A stretch of DNA of 64,000 bases from NCBI RefSeq assembly GCF_900699765.1, contig NZ_CAADHO010000002.1, positions 744,001 through 808,000 of the forward strand, read 5' to 3'. Of this stretch, positions 1-8,381 are shown piece by piece. This DNA is from Desulfoluna butyratoxydans (lineage in GTDB: Bacteria > Desulfobacterota > Desulfobacteria > Desulfobacterales > Desulfolunaceae). Position 1 is the stretch's first letter. Every line of letters begins with the position of its first letter. The translations under genes and the position numbers were made by a program. The notes under the pieces were generated by a model. That model saw only the letters and a list, made by a program, of their open reading frames with translations, had not been told where the DNA came from and ran no database searches.

Positions 1-1174
1 TGGGGGTGCGGATTTCATGGCTCATGTTGGAGATGAAGTTGGATTTTGCCCGGTTGGCGGACTCGGCCTTCTCCATGGCGACCTCCAGGTCCTTGGTGCG
101 CTCATGGATCATGGCGCGCAGGTTGTCCCGGTGTTTCATCAGCTCGGCATCTGCGCTCTTCTGCTGGGTGATTTCCAGGATAGATCCCACAAACATGGGC
201 TCTTCGGTCTGTTTCATCTCCGAGACCGCAAGCCAGATGGGGAACACCTCGCCGTTTTTCCGCCTGCCCTTGACCTGCTGCTCGATGCCGATGGCTCGTT
301 TTTCTCCTGACTGGAGGTAGCGCCGTATGAATCGGTCGTGTTCCCTTCGGTAAGGCCGGGGCATGAGGATGCGGATGTTTTGTCCGAGGACGTCCCTGGA
401 TGCGTATCCGAACATGCGTTCCGCCGCCTGGTTGAGGGATCGCAGGGTCCCTGCATGGTCGATGGTGATGAGACCGGCCGCCGCGTTGTTGATGATGGCC
501 GAGAGGCGTCGCTGGTCCTCGGTGCCTTTTTTTTCCCGTTGCGCAAGGCGGGTCTTCATGGTGTCAAAGGCGTGGGTCAGCAGGCCGATTTCATCGCCTG
601 TGGCCCCGGGAAGGGTGACGCTAAAATCGGCGCGTGCAATGTGGTGTGCCGCAACGCCCAGCCGGTTCAGGGGCCGGGTAATCCGCCGGGTCATGTACAG
701 GAGCAGGGCCATGGTAAGGATCCCGGGCAGGGCAATGAGCAAAAGGCCCATGCGGGCGGCGGCCTCGGTGCGCTTTGCGGTGAGGGCTTTGACATTGGCG
801 CCGAGGCGCAGGGTGGCAATCTCCTCCATGCCGTGGGTGATGGAGGCGTCGAACCAGGTCAGGGGCGTGGTTTCGGGGGGCTCCGGCGTGGGGGGGTAGA
901 CCTGCTTTCCCCGGGCATCGGTCAGGATGACGCGACTCCAGACCGGAGAGGTCTCAAGGGTGTGCTCCAGGGCGCCCACAAGGCCCCCCGGCGGCGCAGA
1001 GAGGATGCCGGGCCGCATGGCCTCGGCAAGGAGGGCGACCTCGGCCTCTCCCAGTGTGATCAGGTCGGATTCGACCCGCCGGGTATACGCCGGGAGCCAC
1101 CATGCGAGATATGCGCCGAGCAGGGTGGCCGTAAACAAGGCCATAAAAAGCGTCAGTTTAAGGCGAAGGCTCAT
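1..1174 (-). CDS. Sensor histidine kinase, N-terminal part (HAMP-PAS-HisKA), runs off the window
   Basis: The minus-strand frame is open from an ATG at 1174 to the window edge, giving 391 codons with no stop, so the C-terminal ATPase domain lies outside. A membrane segment follows the start (about residues 5-25). Next come an extracytoplasmic stretch and a second membrane segment ending in '[12 protein letters not shown]', the usual entry into a HAMP domain. A PAS domain follows ('[20 protein letters not shown]', then '[12 protein letters not shown]'). After it a helical linker leads into the HisKA box, whose phospho-accepting His is in 'NMSHEIRTP' at the very edge. A good RBS (AAAGGAAA) precedes the start. 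The family autophosphorylates and passes phosphate to a response-regulator receiver domain, possibly in the same protein. Signal and partner are unknown. Confidence 0.9.
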   Translation of the reverse strand, partial: MSLRLKLTLFMALFTATLLGAYLAWWLPAYTRRVESDLITLGEAEVALLAEAMRPGILSAPPGGLVGALEHTLETSPVWSRVILTDARGKQVYPPTPEPPETTPLTWFDASITHGMEEIATLRLGANVKALTAKRTEAAARMGLLLIALPGILTMALLLYMTRRITRPLNRLGVAAHHIARADFSVTLPGATGDEIGLLTHAFDTMKTRLAQREKKGTEDQRRLSAIINNAAAGLITIDHAGTLRSLNQAAERMFGYASRDVLGQNIRILMPRPYRREHDRFIRRYLQSGEKRAIGIEQQVKGRRKNGEVFPIWLAVSEMKQTEEPMFVGSILEITQQKSADAELMKHRDNLRAMIHERTKDLEVAMEKAESANRAKSNFISNMSHEIRTP

Positions 1175-1565
1175 GGCAGGTTTCCTTTGGGCGGCGGCGC
1201 ATGGGCACAGGGGCCGCAAGGGAAGGGATGGTGCCGGTCTTTTTGGGTCGGGGTGTGCGATGGCGAAGAGGGCCTGCAGGAAGACTCCGGTTCCGGGTCG
1301 ACGGGGGCGGGGCAGGCATCGCGAAGGTGCGTTTGCAATGTGCCAGTATACCACAGATAAGGAGCGGCCATAAAGGGGTGAGAAAATCTGCATTGAAACC
1401 CGGAAAGAGCCTGTGTAGAGTGCAGAAGGCTCTTTTATCGGCCCGGTTACGGGTGTGTTCGAAGGGGAGCCGCAGACACGCCACAGGAGCTGTGTGCCGA
1501 ATTCACCGGGTCGAAGGGCTCTGGGAAAGGCATTTTTTAACACGTGACGCTGGAGAGAATCGTTT

Positions 1566-1964
1566 ATGGACACCTATGCCATTGTTCGCCCCGAACACCT
1601 CAACCACCACGGCTATCTTTTTGGAGGGGCCCTGCTCAAATGGATCGATGAATATGCATGGCTCGTTGCGTCGCGGGATTTTCCCGGCTGCACCCTGGTG
1701 ACCATCGGCATGGACGACATCGTGTTCAAGCAGAGGGTGATCAGCGGGGCCATCCTGCGGTTTCAGATCGAGCCGGTGAAAAAGGGGGGCTCTTCCGTGA
1801 GGTACGGGGTGGAGGTTTTCTCCGACGAGCCCGGGGCCACGAACGAGAGGCACGTGTTCTCCACCACCATCACCTTTGTCAGGCTGGACGAGCAGGGGAA
1901 AAAGTGCGACCTCCCCGCCGAGGTGCGGTACCGGTCCCTGGCCGGAGGGACCCTGACTGCCTGA
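1566..1964 (+). CDS. Hotdog-fold acyl-CoA thioesterase (YciA/BACH-like)
   Basis: This 132-residue protein has the size and signature of single-hotdog acyl-CoA thioesterases. The N-terminal motif '[17 protein letters not shown]' matches the family pattern N-x-x-G-x-L-F-G-G-x-L-L-x-W-x-D, in which the Asp is catalytic and the GG turn binds CoA. The later segment '[13 protein letters not shown]' fits the second core strand. Members hydrolyse acyl-CoA to free acid and CoA in the cytoplasm, often as hexamers. It lies alone on the plus strand ahead of the zinc peptidase. The many acyl-CoA genes in the window make a role in CoA recycling plausible; chain-length preference cannot be read. Confidence 0.85.
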   Translation: MDTYAIVRPEHLNHHGYLFGGALLKWIDEYAWLVASRDFPGCTLVTIGMDDIVFKQRVISGAILRFQIEPVKKGGSSVRYGVEVFSDEPGATNERHVFSTTITFVRLDEQGKKCDLPAEVRYRSLAGGTLTA

Positions 1965-2019
1965 TCTGCACCCCAAGGGCTGCGGATTTCCCGTGCCCTT
2001 TTATGTTACGGGAGTGTTC

Positions 2020-2700
2020 ATGACTTTTCTTGTTGCAGCGCTTCTTATCCTGGTGATTCTCTTCGGGCCCCAGGCCTGGGCACGATACATCCTTGCCCGC
2101 TACAACCGGGATGCCTATTTTTCGGGCACCGGACTCGATTTCGCCCGTCTTCTGATCAAGGAGCTGGGGCTGAAGGAGGTTCGGGCCGAGGTCTCCCTGC
2201 TGGGGGATCATTACGACCCTGGGCAAAAGTGCGTGGGGTTGCGACCGGCCTTTGCCCAGGGCAGGACCCTTTCCGCCGTTGTGGTGGCCGCCCATGAAGT
2301 GGCCCATGCCCTCCAGCACGCACGGGGTTACCCCCCTTTTTTTGCCCGGGGGCGCCTCATCAAGCTGTCGGAGGCCGTGGATCGATGCGGCACCCTGATC
2401 TTTATCGTCTTTCCCCTTGTGGGCGTGGTGCTCAAGGCTCCCATCATGGGTCGCCTGATCCTGGTGGGAGCAGGAATCCTGCTCATCACGCCGGTGCTGG
2501 TCCACCTGGTCACCCTGCCCGTGGAGCTGGACGCCAGCTTCCGCAGGGCTTTGCCCCTCCTTCAATCTGGTCCCTACATCCCCAAAGAGGACCTTCCCGC
2601 CGCCCGACGAATCCTTGTGGCCTGTTCCCTGACCTACGTGGCCGCGGCCCTGGCCGGTTTTTTCAATGTCTGGCGCTGGGCCCGGGTGCTGCGTCGCTGA
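2020..2700 (+). CDS. Membrane zinc metallopeptidase, YugP-like (Zn_peptidase_2)
   Basis: The reading frame opens at a GTG at 1993, but ATG 2020 sits behind a good RBS (GGGAG), so I choose that; it gives 226 residues. The protein starts with a membrane segment (VAALLILVILFGP). It carries the zinc-binding motif H-E-V-A-H in 'AAHEVAHALQHARGY', followed by two or three further hydrophobic segments and a C-terminal membrane stretch. This order and length match the YugP family of integral-membrane neutral zinc metallopeptidases (PF04298). Substrates of the family are poorly known, and nothing nearby points to one. Confidence 0.88.
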   Translation: MTFLVAALLILVILFGPQAWARYILARYNRDAYFSGTGLDFARLLIKELGLKEVRAEVSLLGDHYDPGQKCVGLRPAFAQGRTLSAVVVAAHEVAHALQHARGYPPFFARGRLIKLSEAVDRCGTLIFIVFPLVGVVLKAPIMGRLILVGAGILLITPVLVHLVTLPVELDASFRRALPLLQSGPYIPKEDLPAARRILVACSLTYVAAALAGFFNVWRWARVLRR

Positions 2701-2735
2701 AGGGTGACCGCTTAGACCACCGCATTTGGATTTTT

Positions 2736-2897
2736 GCCTCCGGCGGCCCTGCCGGGGGCAAAACTTTTGAAAAGTGTGACAAACAGGCTTTATTTCTTTG
2801 GTGTACACAGCAACCTTGCATAGCTCCTTGATTACCGGAACGTTTTTGCGGAGCCTTTTTCAAAAAGCGACCCGCCGGAGGCAACTGAATTGTTACA
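2736..2897. repeat. Structured intergenic repeat, copy 1
   Basis: Left end GCCTCCGGCGGCCCTGCCGG, right end CCCGCCGGAGGC at 2871-2882, then the outer terminus 'CTGAATTGTTAC' to 2897. The interior includes 'AACTTTTGAAAAGT' and 'TGACAAACAGG', words shared by the other copies. The left outer terminus is missing. Confidence 0.8.
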
Positions 2898-3014
2898 TGC
2901 GTTTACCCTGGGTGACCGGCTGTGCGGCATTGCCATTCCCCGCGGGTTCGATTATCGTGTCGCCGTGCCCGGTGTGTAGCGGGTGTTTTTTTTATAAAGA
3001 ACGGATGGGTAAAG

Positions 3015-4322
3015 ATGGGCGAAGCAGAGATGAGGGCACCAGGCATGGTGGGACACGGCAACGGACGTGTCGCTGGCAGTGGTTCGGAACATGTGAATAA
3101 AGGGCGTGGGGCTGCCATGCCCGGAGCTGCGAGTCGGGCGGCGCTGATGCTGGTTGCTGTGCTGGGACTTGCCGCGATGGTGATCTTCGTGGCGTGGGCT
3201 TTGGCCACCGGTTCGCTTGTGGTTGCCCTGGGCCGTGGAGCCATGGTGCTCATGCTTGCCCTTCCCTGTGTCGTGGGGCTGGCCCTGCCCGTGGCCGTTT
3301 GGCAAAAAGGCCCAACGGGCTGTCTGTGGGAAAGGCAACCTGGGGGGCTGGCACGGTTCGGTCGGGTCGACACAGTGGTTTTCTCCAGCAGCCGTATGCT
3401 GACCCGGGGGCGGCCCCGGGTGATCCATGCGGTGCCCATGAACGGTGAGACCGAATCCCGGCTGGTGCGCCTTGCCGATGCAGCGGAGGCGGACTCAGAC
3501 CACCCCCTGGCGAAGGCCGTTGCGCTGTACGCCGAGCGGGTGGGTAACTTCCGAAGCCGGGCAACCGACTTTAAACCCCACGGAGAAGGGGTGGAGGCGG
3601 TGGTGGACGGCCGGATTGTCCGGGTGGGCAAGGCCAGCTGGCTGGCGTCCCTCGGCGTCTGTTTTCATCACGAAGGGGAGGTACTGGACGCCCTTGAAGC
3701 CGACGGGAACACCACCCTGGTGGTGGCATCCGAAAAAACGGTTCTGGGATTTCTGGCTGTTTCCGACTCCATGACAGACAGGGCCGAAGCCGCTGTGGCC
3801 TCCTTGAAACAGATGGGGCTCACCGTGCTGTTTCTGACCGGGGCACCTGCCGCCTCCGCCGGTGTCCTGGCCTCGCAACTGGGCATGGACGGGGTGCTGG
3901 CCGATCTGCCTTCAGGGGAGAAGGGAGGGGCCGTGGCAGCCCTTCGTGACCGGGGAAAAAATCTTTGCGTGGTTGGGGATGGGTCGGAAGACGCTCCGGC
4001 CATGGCTAAGGCCGATCTGGCTGTGGACCAGGGCAACCCACTCCATGGCACCCCGGAGGACGTTTTTATGCCCCTGGTCCATGCCCTGGGCGCAGGGCGC
4101 TCTTTTCTTGGAACCCTGCATCGAAACCTGCTTTTTTCCGCTTTTTTTGCTCTTCTTTTGTTTCCTTCTGCTGCAGGCCTCTGCCGGGACCTTACCCGGC
4201 TTCCCGGGGTGTTGCGGGATCCCAGCCTTATGATCTGGGGCGCTTTTACGGCCCTGGCCTGCCTTATTATGGTGCTGAGCAGTCTCTACACATCAAGGAA
4301 AGGCTATGGCCAACGCATTTAG
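3015..4322 (+). CDS. Degenerate P1B-type ATPase-like membrane protein lacking catalytic motifs
   Basis: The architecture is that of the C-terminal half of a heavy-metal P-type ATPase. Two membrane segments come first, the second carrying 'LPCVVGLALP' (normally C-P-C). A P/N domain with an intact 'DSDHPLAKA' follows, then a hinge-like 'GDGSEDAPAMAKAD' and two C-terminal membrane helices. Key residues are lost. The DKTGT phosphorylation site reads 'SSSRM' (about 3383-3397), so the phosphorylated Asp is absent. TGD reads 'TGA', and the Asn of GDGxND is Glu. The actuator domain with TGES and any N-terminal metal-binding domain are missing. It cannot be a normal pump. ATG 3015 is preferred; ATG 3117 and an upstream codon at 2922 are alternatives. 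The stop codon is supplied by the repeat element that begins at 4320. A regulatory or chaperone-like role, or a decaying gene, are both possible. Confidence 0.75.
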   Translation: MGEAEMRAPGMVGHGNGRVAGSGSEHVNKGRGAAMPGAASRAALMLVAVLGLAAMVIFVAWALATGSLVVALGRGAMVLMLALPCVVGLALPVAVWQKGPTGCLWERQPGGLARFGRVDTVVFSSSRMLTRGRPRVIHAVPMNGETESRLVRLADAAEADSDHPLAKAVALYAERVGNFRSRATDFKPHGEGVEAVVDGRIVRVGKASWLASLGVCFHHEGEVLDALEADGNTTLVVASEKTVLGFLAVSDSMTDRAEAAVASLKQMGLTVLFLTGAPAASAGVLASQLGMDGVLADLPSGEKGGAVAALRDRGKNLCVVGDGSEDAPAMAKADLAVDQGNPLHGTPEDVFMPLVHALGAGRSFLGTLHRNLLFSAFFALLLFPSAAGLCRDLTRLPGVLRDPSLMIWGAFTALACLIMVLSSLYTSRKGYGQRI

Positions 4323-4465
4323 CCCGGATATTTCATGAGAAAATAATCTTCCAAATGAAAAACACCATGATTTTAGTTATCTATAATAAGAATGTCAGCT
4401 ATTTTGAAAATGCAAAATGTAAATCAGCGTTTGCTGTTTGATTTTTTCATGAAATATCCGGGCTA
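4320..4465. mobile_element. 146-bp MITE-like element with 19-bp perfect terminal inverted repeats
   Basis: TAGCCCGGATATTTCATGA at 4320-4338 is exactly inverted at 4447-4465. The AT-rich interior has no reading frame. It abuts the end of the ATPase-like gene and provides its TAG stop. Related but degenerate termini occur at 33660 and 34066-34083. No clear target duplication is visible. Confidence 0.7.
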
Positions 4466-4498
4466 GGCTTTTGCCTTTTTGATACGTCGGGCCTTGGG

Positions 4499-6202
4499 CT
4501 AGTCGCTGACCGGTGTTGCCGGGGCCACCAGCCTGAAGCCCACGTCGGGGAAGGTATCGTTTCCGTCGGCTTTGGGGTGCATGGTCGGGCGCGCAAGGAC
4601 GGGTTCAGGGGCCACGTCCCCTTCGGCCAGCACCCACTCGGTCATCACCGGCGTACCCACGCCTCGGATGCCGAAGGTGTTGGGCTTAAAGACAAGTACG
4701 GGGAAGGGAAAGGGGAGGCTTTCCGGTGTGGCATCATCGGATGGCGGCACCGCTGCTGCGGCCTCCCACTGGTCCAAGCTGGGCAGGGCCTTGCCGTAGA
4801 ACTCGGCATAGGCAAGGGCCGCGTATCCCGAGATATTGACCACGGGGCAGGCGGCGCTGTCTCCGCTGATCAAAACAAACTGTCCCTTTTTAAAGGTAAT
4901 GGGGGCCTGGTGGTCGGACGTCCCCGGAGGCGGAGGGAGAGGCTGTTTTTTCATGAGCATCCAGAGCCTGCCGTCTCCCATGACCCGGTTGCCGTCCACA
5001 GTGACCCGTGCCCTGGGCTGCTGGTTCAAAAAGGCGATGAACTGGAGGTTGGTGACCTGGGTTTCCGACATGTAAAAGGAGGCCGGGGCTCCCTCTTGGG
5101 CACGGGGCGAGTTGATGCGAAGCATGGTGGTGTTGTTTTCCGCCAGGAGGGGCTGGCCCCCCGGAGGCTCGCCGGCTGCTCCGCCGCCGAGGTGATTCAC
5201 CGGTTCCGGGCCGGAGAAGTGCCAGACAAGGATGGCACACAACAGCGCAAGAAGGCAGAGGATGGCCCATGTGTAAAGGGCGGGCACCGTTTTTTTCGTT
5301 GAAGCCGTGGCCGGGCTGCCCGTGAGGGAGAGGGCCTCTGTGAGCCTGCTGCTCAGCTCCGCCACCGTGGCGGTGCGCTCTTCCGGGATCTCTGCCGTGG
5401 CCGAGGCGATGATTTGGTGGATCTCTTCAAAAAAGGGCGACTCCGGGGACGGAAGCCCTGCCTGCTTGAAGGTGAGGGGCCGCAAGGCTTCGGGCCCGGC
5501 CATGGCTTCAAAGAGGATTTTGCCCAGGGCGTAGACATCGGACAGGTGGGTGGTCCGGCGGACATCGGCCATGTGTTCCGGCGACATGTACTGCAGGGTG
5601 CCCAGCATATCCATGGTGTGGGTGAGGCCCTGCCACTTTCCCGAGCGGGCCAGTCCGAAATCGGAAATCTTCGGGGTGGCCCCATCCATGAGGATGTTTT
5701 CGGGCTTCAGGTCCCTGTGGACGATGCCGCCGGCATGTATGGCCTCCACCCCTTCCAGAAGGGGCAGAAAGGTGTGCCGGATCCACCGGGCCGCCGGTTC
5801 GTCCTCCGGGTCGAAGCCGCTTTCCGTCATGGTGTCTCGCAGGGTGGCCCCGGGAACAAACTCCATGGCGATGAACTCCAAGGCCTCCCTGCCGTCCGGC
5901 GGTGTAAAGAGGCCGTGGTCATAGACCTGGATGACGCAGGGGTGCCGGATGGAGGCCATGGCTTCCACCTCTCGCCTGAAGCGCTTAAGGGCCGTTTCCA
6001 GCTCTTCATCGTCCCCCTGGAACGAGAGGAGCCACTCCCGGGAGATGACCTTGATGGCCACGTCGCGTTTCAGGTTGACCTGGTGGGCCCTGTACACCTC
6101 GCCCATGCCGCCTTTGGCGACAAATTCGAGGACGATCCACTTGTCGTGGATCACCGTGCCGATGGGGAGGTTGGGGGTGTCCTGGGACGGTGTGTTTGTC
6201 AT
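4499..6202 (-). CDS. Membrane Ser/Thr protein kinase with C-terminal FGE-sulfatase-like domain
   Basis: The cytoplasmic N-terminal kinase has a glycine loop 'VAKGGMGEVYRA', Lys51 in 'DVAIKV', the catalytic loop 'HRDLKPENIL', 'DFG' and 'MSPEH'; all Hanks-kinase residues are present, so it should be active. One membrane helix (LYTWAILCLLALLCAILVW) follows. The C-terminal 200 residues look like a formylglycine-generating-enzyme/sulfatase-modifying domain: 'MSETQVTNLQFIAFL', 'ALAYAEFYGKALPSLDQWE', 'TEWV' and the terminal 'GFRLV'. Kinases with such domains are known in Myxococcota and Planctomycetota. Here the domain probably faces the periplasm as a sensor. ATG 6202 is chosen because the kinase begins directly after it; an in-frame ATG lies at 6262. 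Substrates are unknown. Confidence 0.87.
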   Translation of the reverse strand: MTNTPSQDTPNLPIGTVIHDKWIVLEFVAKGGMGEVYRAHQVNLKRDVAIKVISREWLLSFQGDDEELETALKRFRREVEAMASIRHPCVIQVYDHGLFTPPDGREALEFIAMEFVPGATLRDTMTESGFDPEDEPAARWIRHTFLPLLEGVEAIHAGGIVHRDLKPENILMDGATPKISDFGLARSGKWQGLTHTMDMLGTLQYMSPEHMADVRRTTHLSDVYALGKILFEAMAGPEALRPLTFKQAGLPSPESPFFEEIHQIIASATAEIPEERTATVAELSSRLTEALSLTGSPATASTKKTVPALYTWAILCLLALLCAILVWHFSGPEPVNHLGGGAAGEPPGGQPLLAENNTTMLRINSPRAQEGAPASFYMSETQVTNLQFIAFLNQQPRARVTVDGNRVMGDGRLWMLMKKQPLPPPPGTSDHQAPITFKKGQFVLISGDSAACPVVNISGYAALAYAEFYGKALPSLDQWEAAAAVPPSDDATPESLPFPFPVLVFKPNTFGIRGVGTPVMTEWVLAEGDVAPEPVLARPTMHPKADGNDTFPDVGFRLVAPATPVSD

Positions 6203-6342
6203 GGTCAGGGTCTCTTGGTCGGTCTTTGAGGGGCTGTGAAAGGGGTGCCTTGGAAAACACATGTGTGCTTTACGGTAACACGTTGTCAGAATAGGTGCTG
6301 TGGGTCAAGGGTTTTGGAACAGGGCAAACGCATTTAGAGTTT

Positions 6343-6519
6343 GCCTCCGGCGGCCCTGCCGGGGACCAAACTTTTGAAACGTTTGATAAACAGGTTTTAT
6401 TTTTTTGGATGCATCACAACCGGCCATAACTCCTTTTATTTTTTTGTTTATCAAGGCGCGTCTCTTCAACCCCGGGACGTTTTTGCGGCGCTTTATTCAA
6501 AAAGCGACCCACCGGAGAC
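6343..6519. repeat. Structured intergenic repeat, copy 2
   Basis: Starts GCCTCCGGCGGCCCTGCCGG and ends CCCACCGGAGA, a degenerate right end. It occupies the place directly downstream of rnfA where rnfB would be expected. Confidence 0.75.
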
Positions 6520-6520
6520 A

Positions 6521-6555
6521 AAAAAAGGGCGACCCGTAACGGGTCGCCCTTTTTC
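6521..6555 (-). terminator. Rho-independent terminator of the rnf operon
   Basis: A perfect 10-bp stem, GGGCGACCCG / CGGGTCGCCC, with a 3-nt loop is flanked by A and T runs on both sides. It can end minus-strand transcription after rnfA and would also work in the other direction. Confidence 0.9.
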
Positions 6556-6587
6556 GTGTTTACAGATCTTGCCTCAGGGGAGAATCG

Positions 6588-7163
6588 CTACCCCATGCCC
6601 TTGAAGCCGAAGAAGGCCAGGGCAATGAAGCCTGCGGTGATGAGGCCGATGGAGGTGTCCCGCAAGGGGCGGGGCACTCGGGCCAGGATCACACGCTCCC
6701 GGACCCCTGCAAAGAGGACCAGGGCCAGGCCGAAGCCTGTGGCGTAGCAGAACGAAGAGATCAGGGCCTGCATGAAGGTGTACTCTTCGTTGATGTTGAT
6801 GAGGCAGACCCCCATTACCGCACAGTTGGTGGTAATAAGGGGCAAAAAGATGCCGAGGCCCGCGTACAGGGAGGGCATGCTCTTTTTAAGGAACATCTCC
6901 ACGAACTGCACCAGGGAGGCGATGATGAGGATGAAGGCCACGGTCCTTAAGAACTGAAGGTCCAGGGGCTTCAAAATCGCCGCTTCCACCGTCCAGGTGG
7001 TGATACCCGCCATCACGAGAACGAAGATGACGGCCATGCTCATGCCCACGGCGGTGTCCATGCTCTTGGAGGTCCCCAGGAAGGGGCAGGCCCCCAGGTT
7101 CTGGGTGAGCATGATGTTGTTGACGAAGATACAGCTGATGGCCAGCAAAATGTATTCGGTCAT
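6588..7163 (-). CDS. rnfA: Rnf complex subunit RnfA
   Basis: This 191-residue integral membrane protein has six hydrophobic segments. It opens with 'LLAISCIFVNNIMLTQNLG', the typical start of RnfA/RsxA and NqrE, and its mid-section includes 'TNCAVMGVCL'. RnfA and RnfE are homologous, inversely oriented membrane subunits that together bind an intramembrane iron-sulfur centre. The complex moves electrons between reduced ferredoxin and NAD+ while pumping Na+ or H+. The gene is last in the unit rnfCDGEA, 18 bases after rnfE, and is followed by a strong terminator. The usual next gene, rnfB, is not here but near 13.2 kb on the other strand. Confidence 0.96.
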   Translation of the reverse strand: MTEYILLAISCIFVNNIMLTQNLGACPFLGTSKSMDTAVGMSMAVIFVLVMAGITTWTVEAAILKPLDLQFLRTVAFILIIASLVQFVEMFLKKSMPSLYAGLGIFLPLITTNCAVMGVCLININEEYTFMQALISSFCYATGFGLALVLFAGVRERVILARVPRPLRDTSIGLITAGFIALAFFGFKGMG

Positions 7164-7181
7164 GGTGTCTCGCCCTCCTTT

Positions 7182-7775
7182 CTATTTCGACGATGCGATG
7201 TTCATGAGGCAGAGGAGAATGCCCAGCCCGATGAACGCGCCGGGGGCCTCAACCATGAAGGTGAAGGGCTGGAAGGCGTCTCCGAAAACGCTGTGCCCCA
7301 GAAAGGTCCCTGCACCGAGCACTTCGCGGAAGGTACCCAACACAGCCAGGGAGAGGGTGAATCCCAGGCCGATGCCCAGGCCGTCGGCCAGGGAGTGGGC
7401 GACATCGTTCTTGCAGGCAAAGGCTTCGGCCCGGCCCAGAACGATGCAGTTAACCACGATGAGGGGGATGAAGATCCCCAGCTTCAGGTAGAGGGGGTAG
7501 GCAAAGGCCTGCATGAGAAACTCCACCACGGTAACGAAGGTGGCGATGATGGTGATGAAGCAGGCGATGCGGATCTTCGAGGGGATGACGTTTCGCAGCA
7601 TGGAGATCAGCAGGTTGGAGCAGACCAGCACGAAGGTGGTGGCGATGCCCATGCCGATGCCGTTCTCCACGGACCGGGTGACGGCCAGGACCGGGCAGAG
7701 GCCCAGCACCAGGCGAAATGGGGGGATCTCTTCCCAGAGACCCTTGACGAACTCCTGGGATAATGACTTGGCCAT
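7182..7775 (-). CDS. rnfE: Rnf complex subunit RnfE
   Basis: The 197-residue membrane protein has the RnfE/NqrD pattern: an amphipathic N-terminus ('FVKGLWEEIPPFRLVLGLCP'), several hydrophobic helices and a conserved 'VVNCIVLGRAEAFA'. It is the partner of RnfA in the membrane core that carries the shared iron-sulfur centre. Its start codon overlaps the end of rnfG by one base, consistent with coupled translation. It is of normal family length with no frame damage. Confidence 0.96.
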   Translation of the reverse strand: MAKSLSQEFVKGLWEEIPPFRLVLGLCPVLAVTRSVENGIGMGIATTFVLVCSNLLISMLRNVIPSKIRIACFITIIATFVTVVEFLMQAFAYPLYLKLGIFIPLIVVNCIVLGRAEAFACKNDVAHSLADGLGIGLGFTLSLAVLGTFREVLGAGTFLGHSVFGDAFQPFTFMVEAPGAFIGLGILLCLMNIASSK

Positions 7776-8380
7776 CAGTTGCTCCCTCCTTCAGACGCGA
7801 GGTTGTCCATGCGTTTTACCAGCTCCGGCTTCAGGCGCGTGTAGAGGGCACCTGCTTCGTTGACGGCCACGCACACGGCACGGCTGGTGATGGTGGCGCC
7901 GGAGATGGCGTCGATGTCGCCGCCGTCCTTGCTCACCGAGGCGGTCTGGTCGGTGCCGGTTCCTTCGAACTGGGCCACAAAGGAGGGGTCCTCCTTGGCC
8001 TTGGAGCCGAAACCCGGGGTCTCGGTGGAGATGGTGACTCCGCTGCCGACGATGGTGTCGTTGTCGATGTCAAAGGCCACCAGCAGCCCCACGGGGCCGG
8101 AGAAACCCTTGCCGAAGGCTTCGAGGGTTACGATGTTCTGATCGCCGATCTTGGCGGGGAAGATGGTGTGGGACACTTCGCCGTCTTTGACCTTGAAACG
8201 ATCGGCCATGGGGTCATTGTCCGCATCCGCCAGGATGGATCGAATGACCGGTTCCTTTTGAAATTTGAGTTGCTGGTACTCGATGCGGTCCATCGTCAGG
8301 GTTCGAACCCCGGCCAGCACCCCGCCCGAGACGGAGGTGAGGACGGCGAGAACCAGTACCATCTTAAACATATCGTTCAT
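7775..8380 (-). CDS. rnfG: Rnf complex subunit RnfG, covalent FMN carrier
   Basis: The 201-residue protein has one N-terminal membrane helix (MVLVLAVLTSVSGGVLAGV) and an extracytoplasmic FMN-binding domain. The flavinylation motif is visible as 'AISGATITSRAV': FMN is normally attached to the second Thr of SGATxT by an ApbE-type transferase, none of which is encoded in this window. RnfG passes electrons within the complex on the periplasmic side. It lies between rnfD and rnfE with essentially no spacing, so it is part of one transcript. Confidence 0.95.
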   Translation of the reverse strand: MNDMFKMVLVLAVLTSVSGGVLAGVRTLTMDRIEYQQLKFQKEPVIRSILADADNDPMADRFKVKDGEVSHTIFPAKIGDQNIVTLEAFGKGFSGPVGLLVAFDIDNDTIVGSGVTISTETPGFGSKAKEDPSFVAQFEGTGTDQTASVSKDGGDIDAISGATITSRAVCVAVNEAGALYTRLKPELVKRMDNLASEGGSN

Positions 8381-8381
8381 G

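Noticed and set aside
338..1360. Long plus-strand reading frames over the first 1.3 kb
   Set aside because: They are shadows of the minus-strand histidine kinase, whose HAMP, PAS and HisKA motifs read clearly in its own frame; the plus-strand product is Gly/Arg-rich with no family features.
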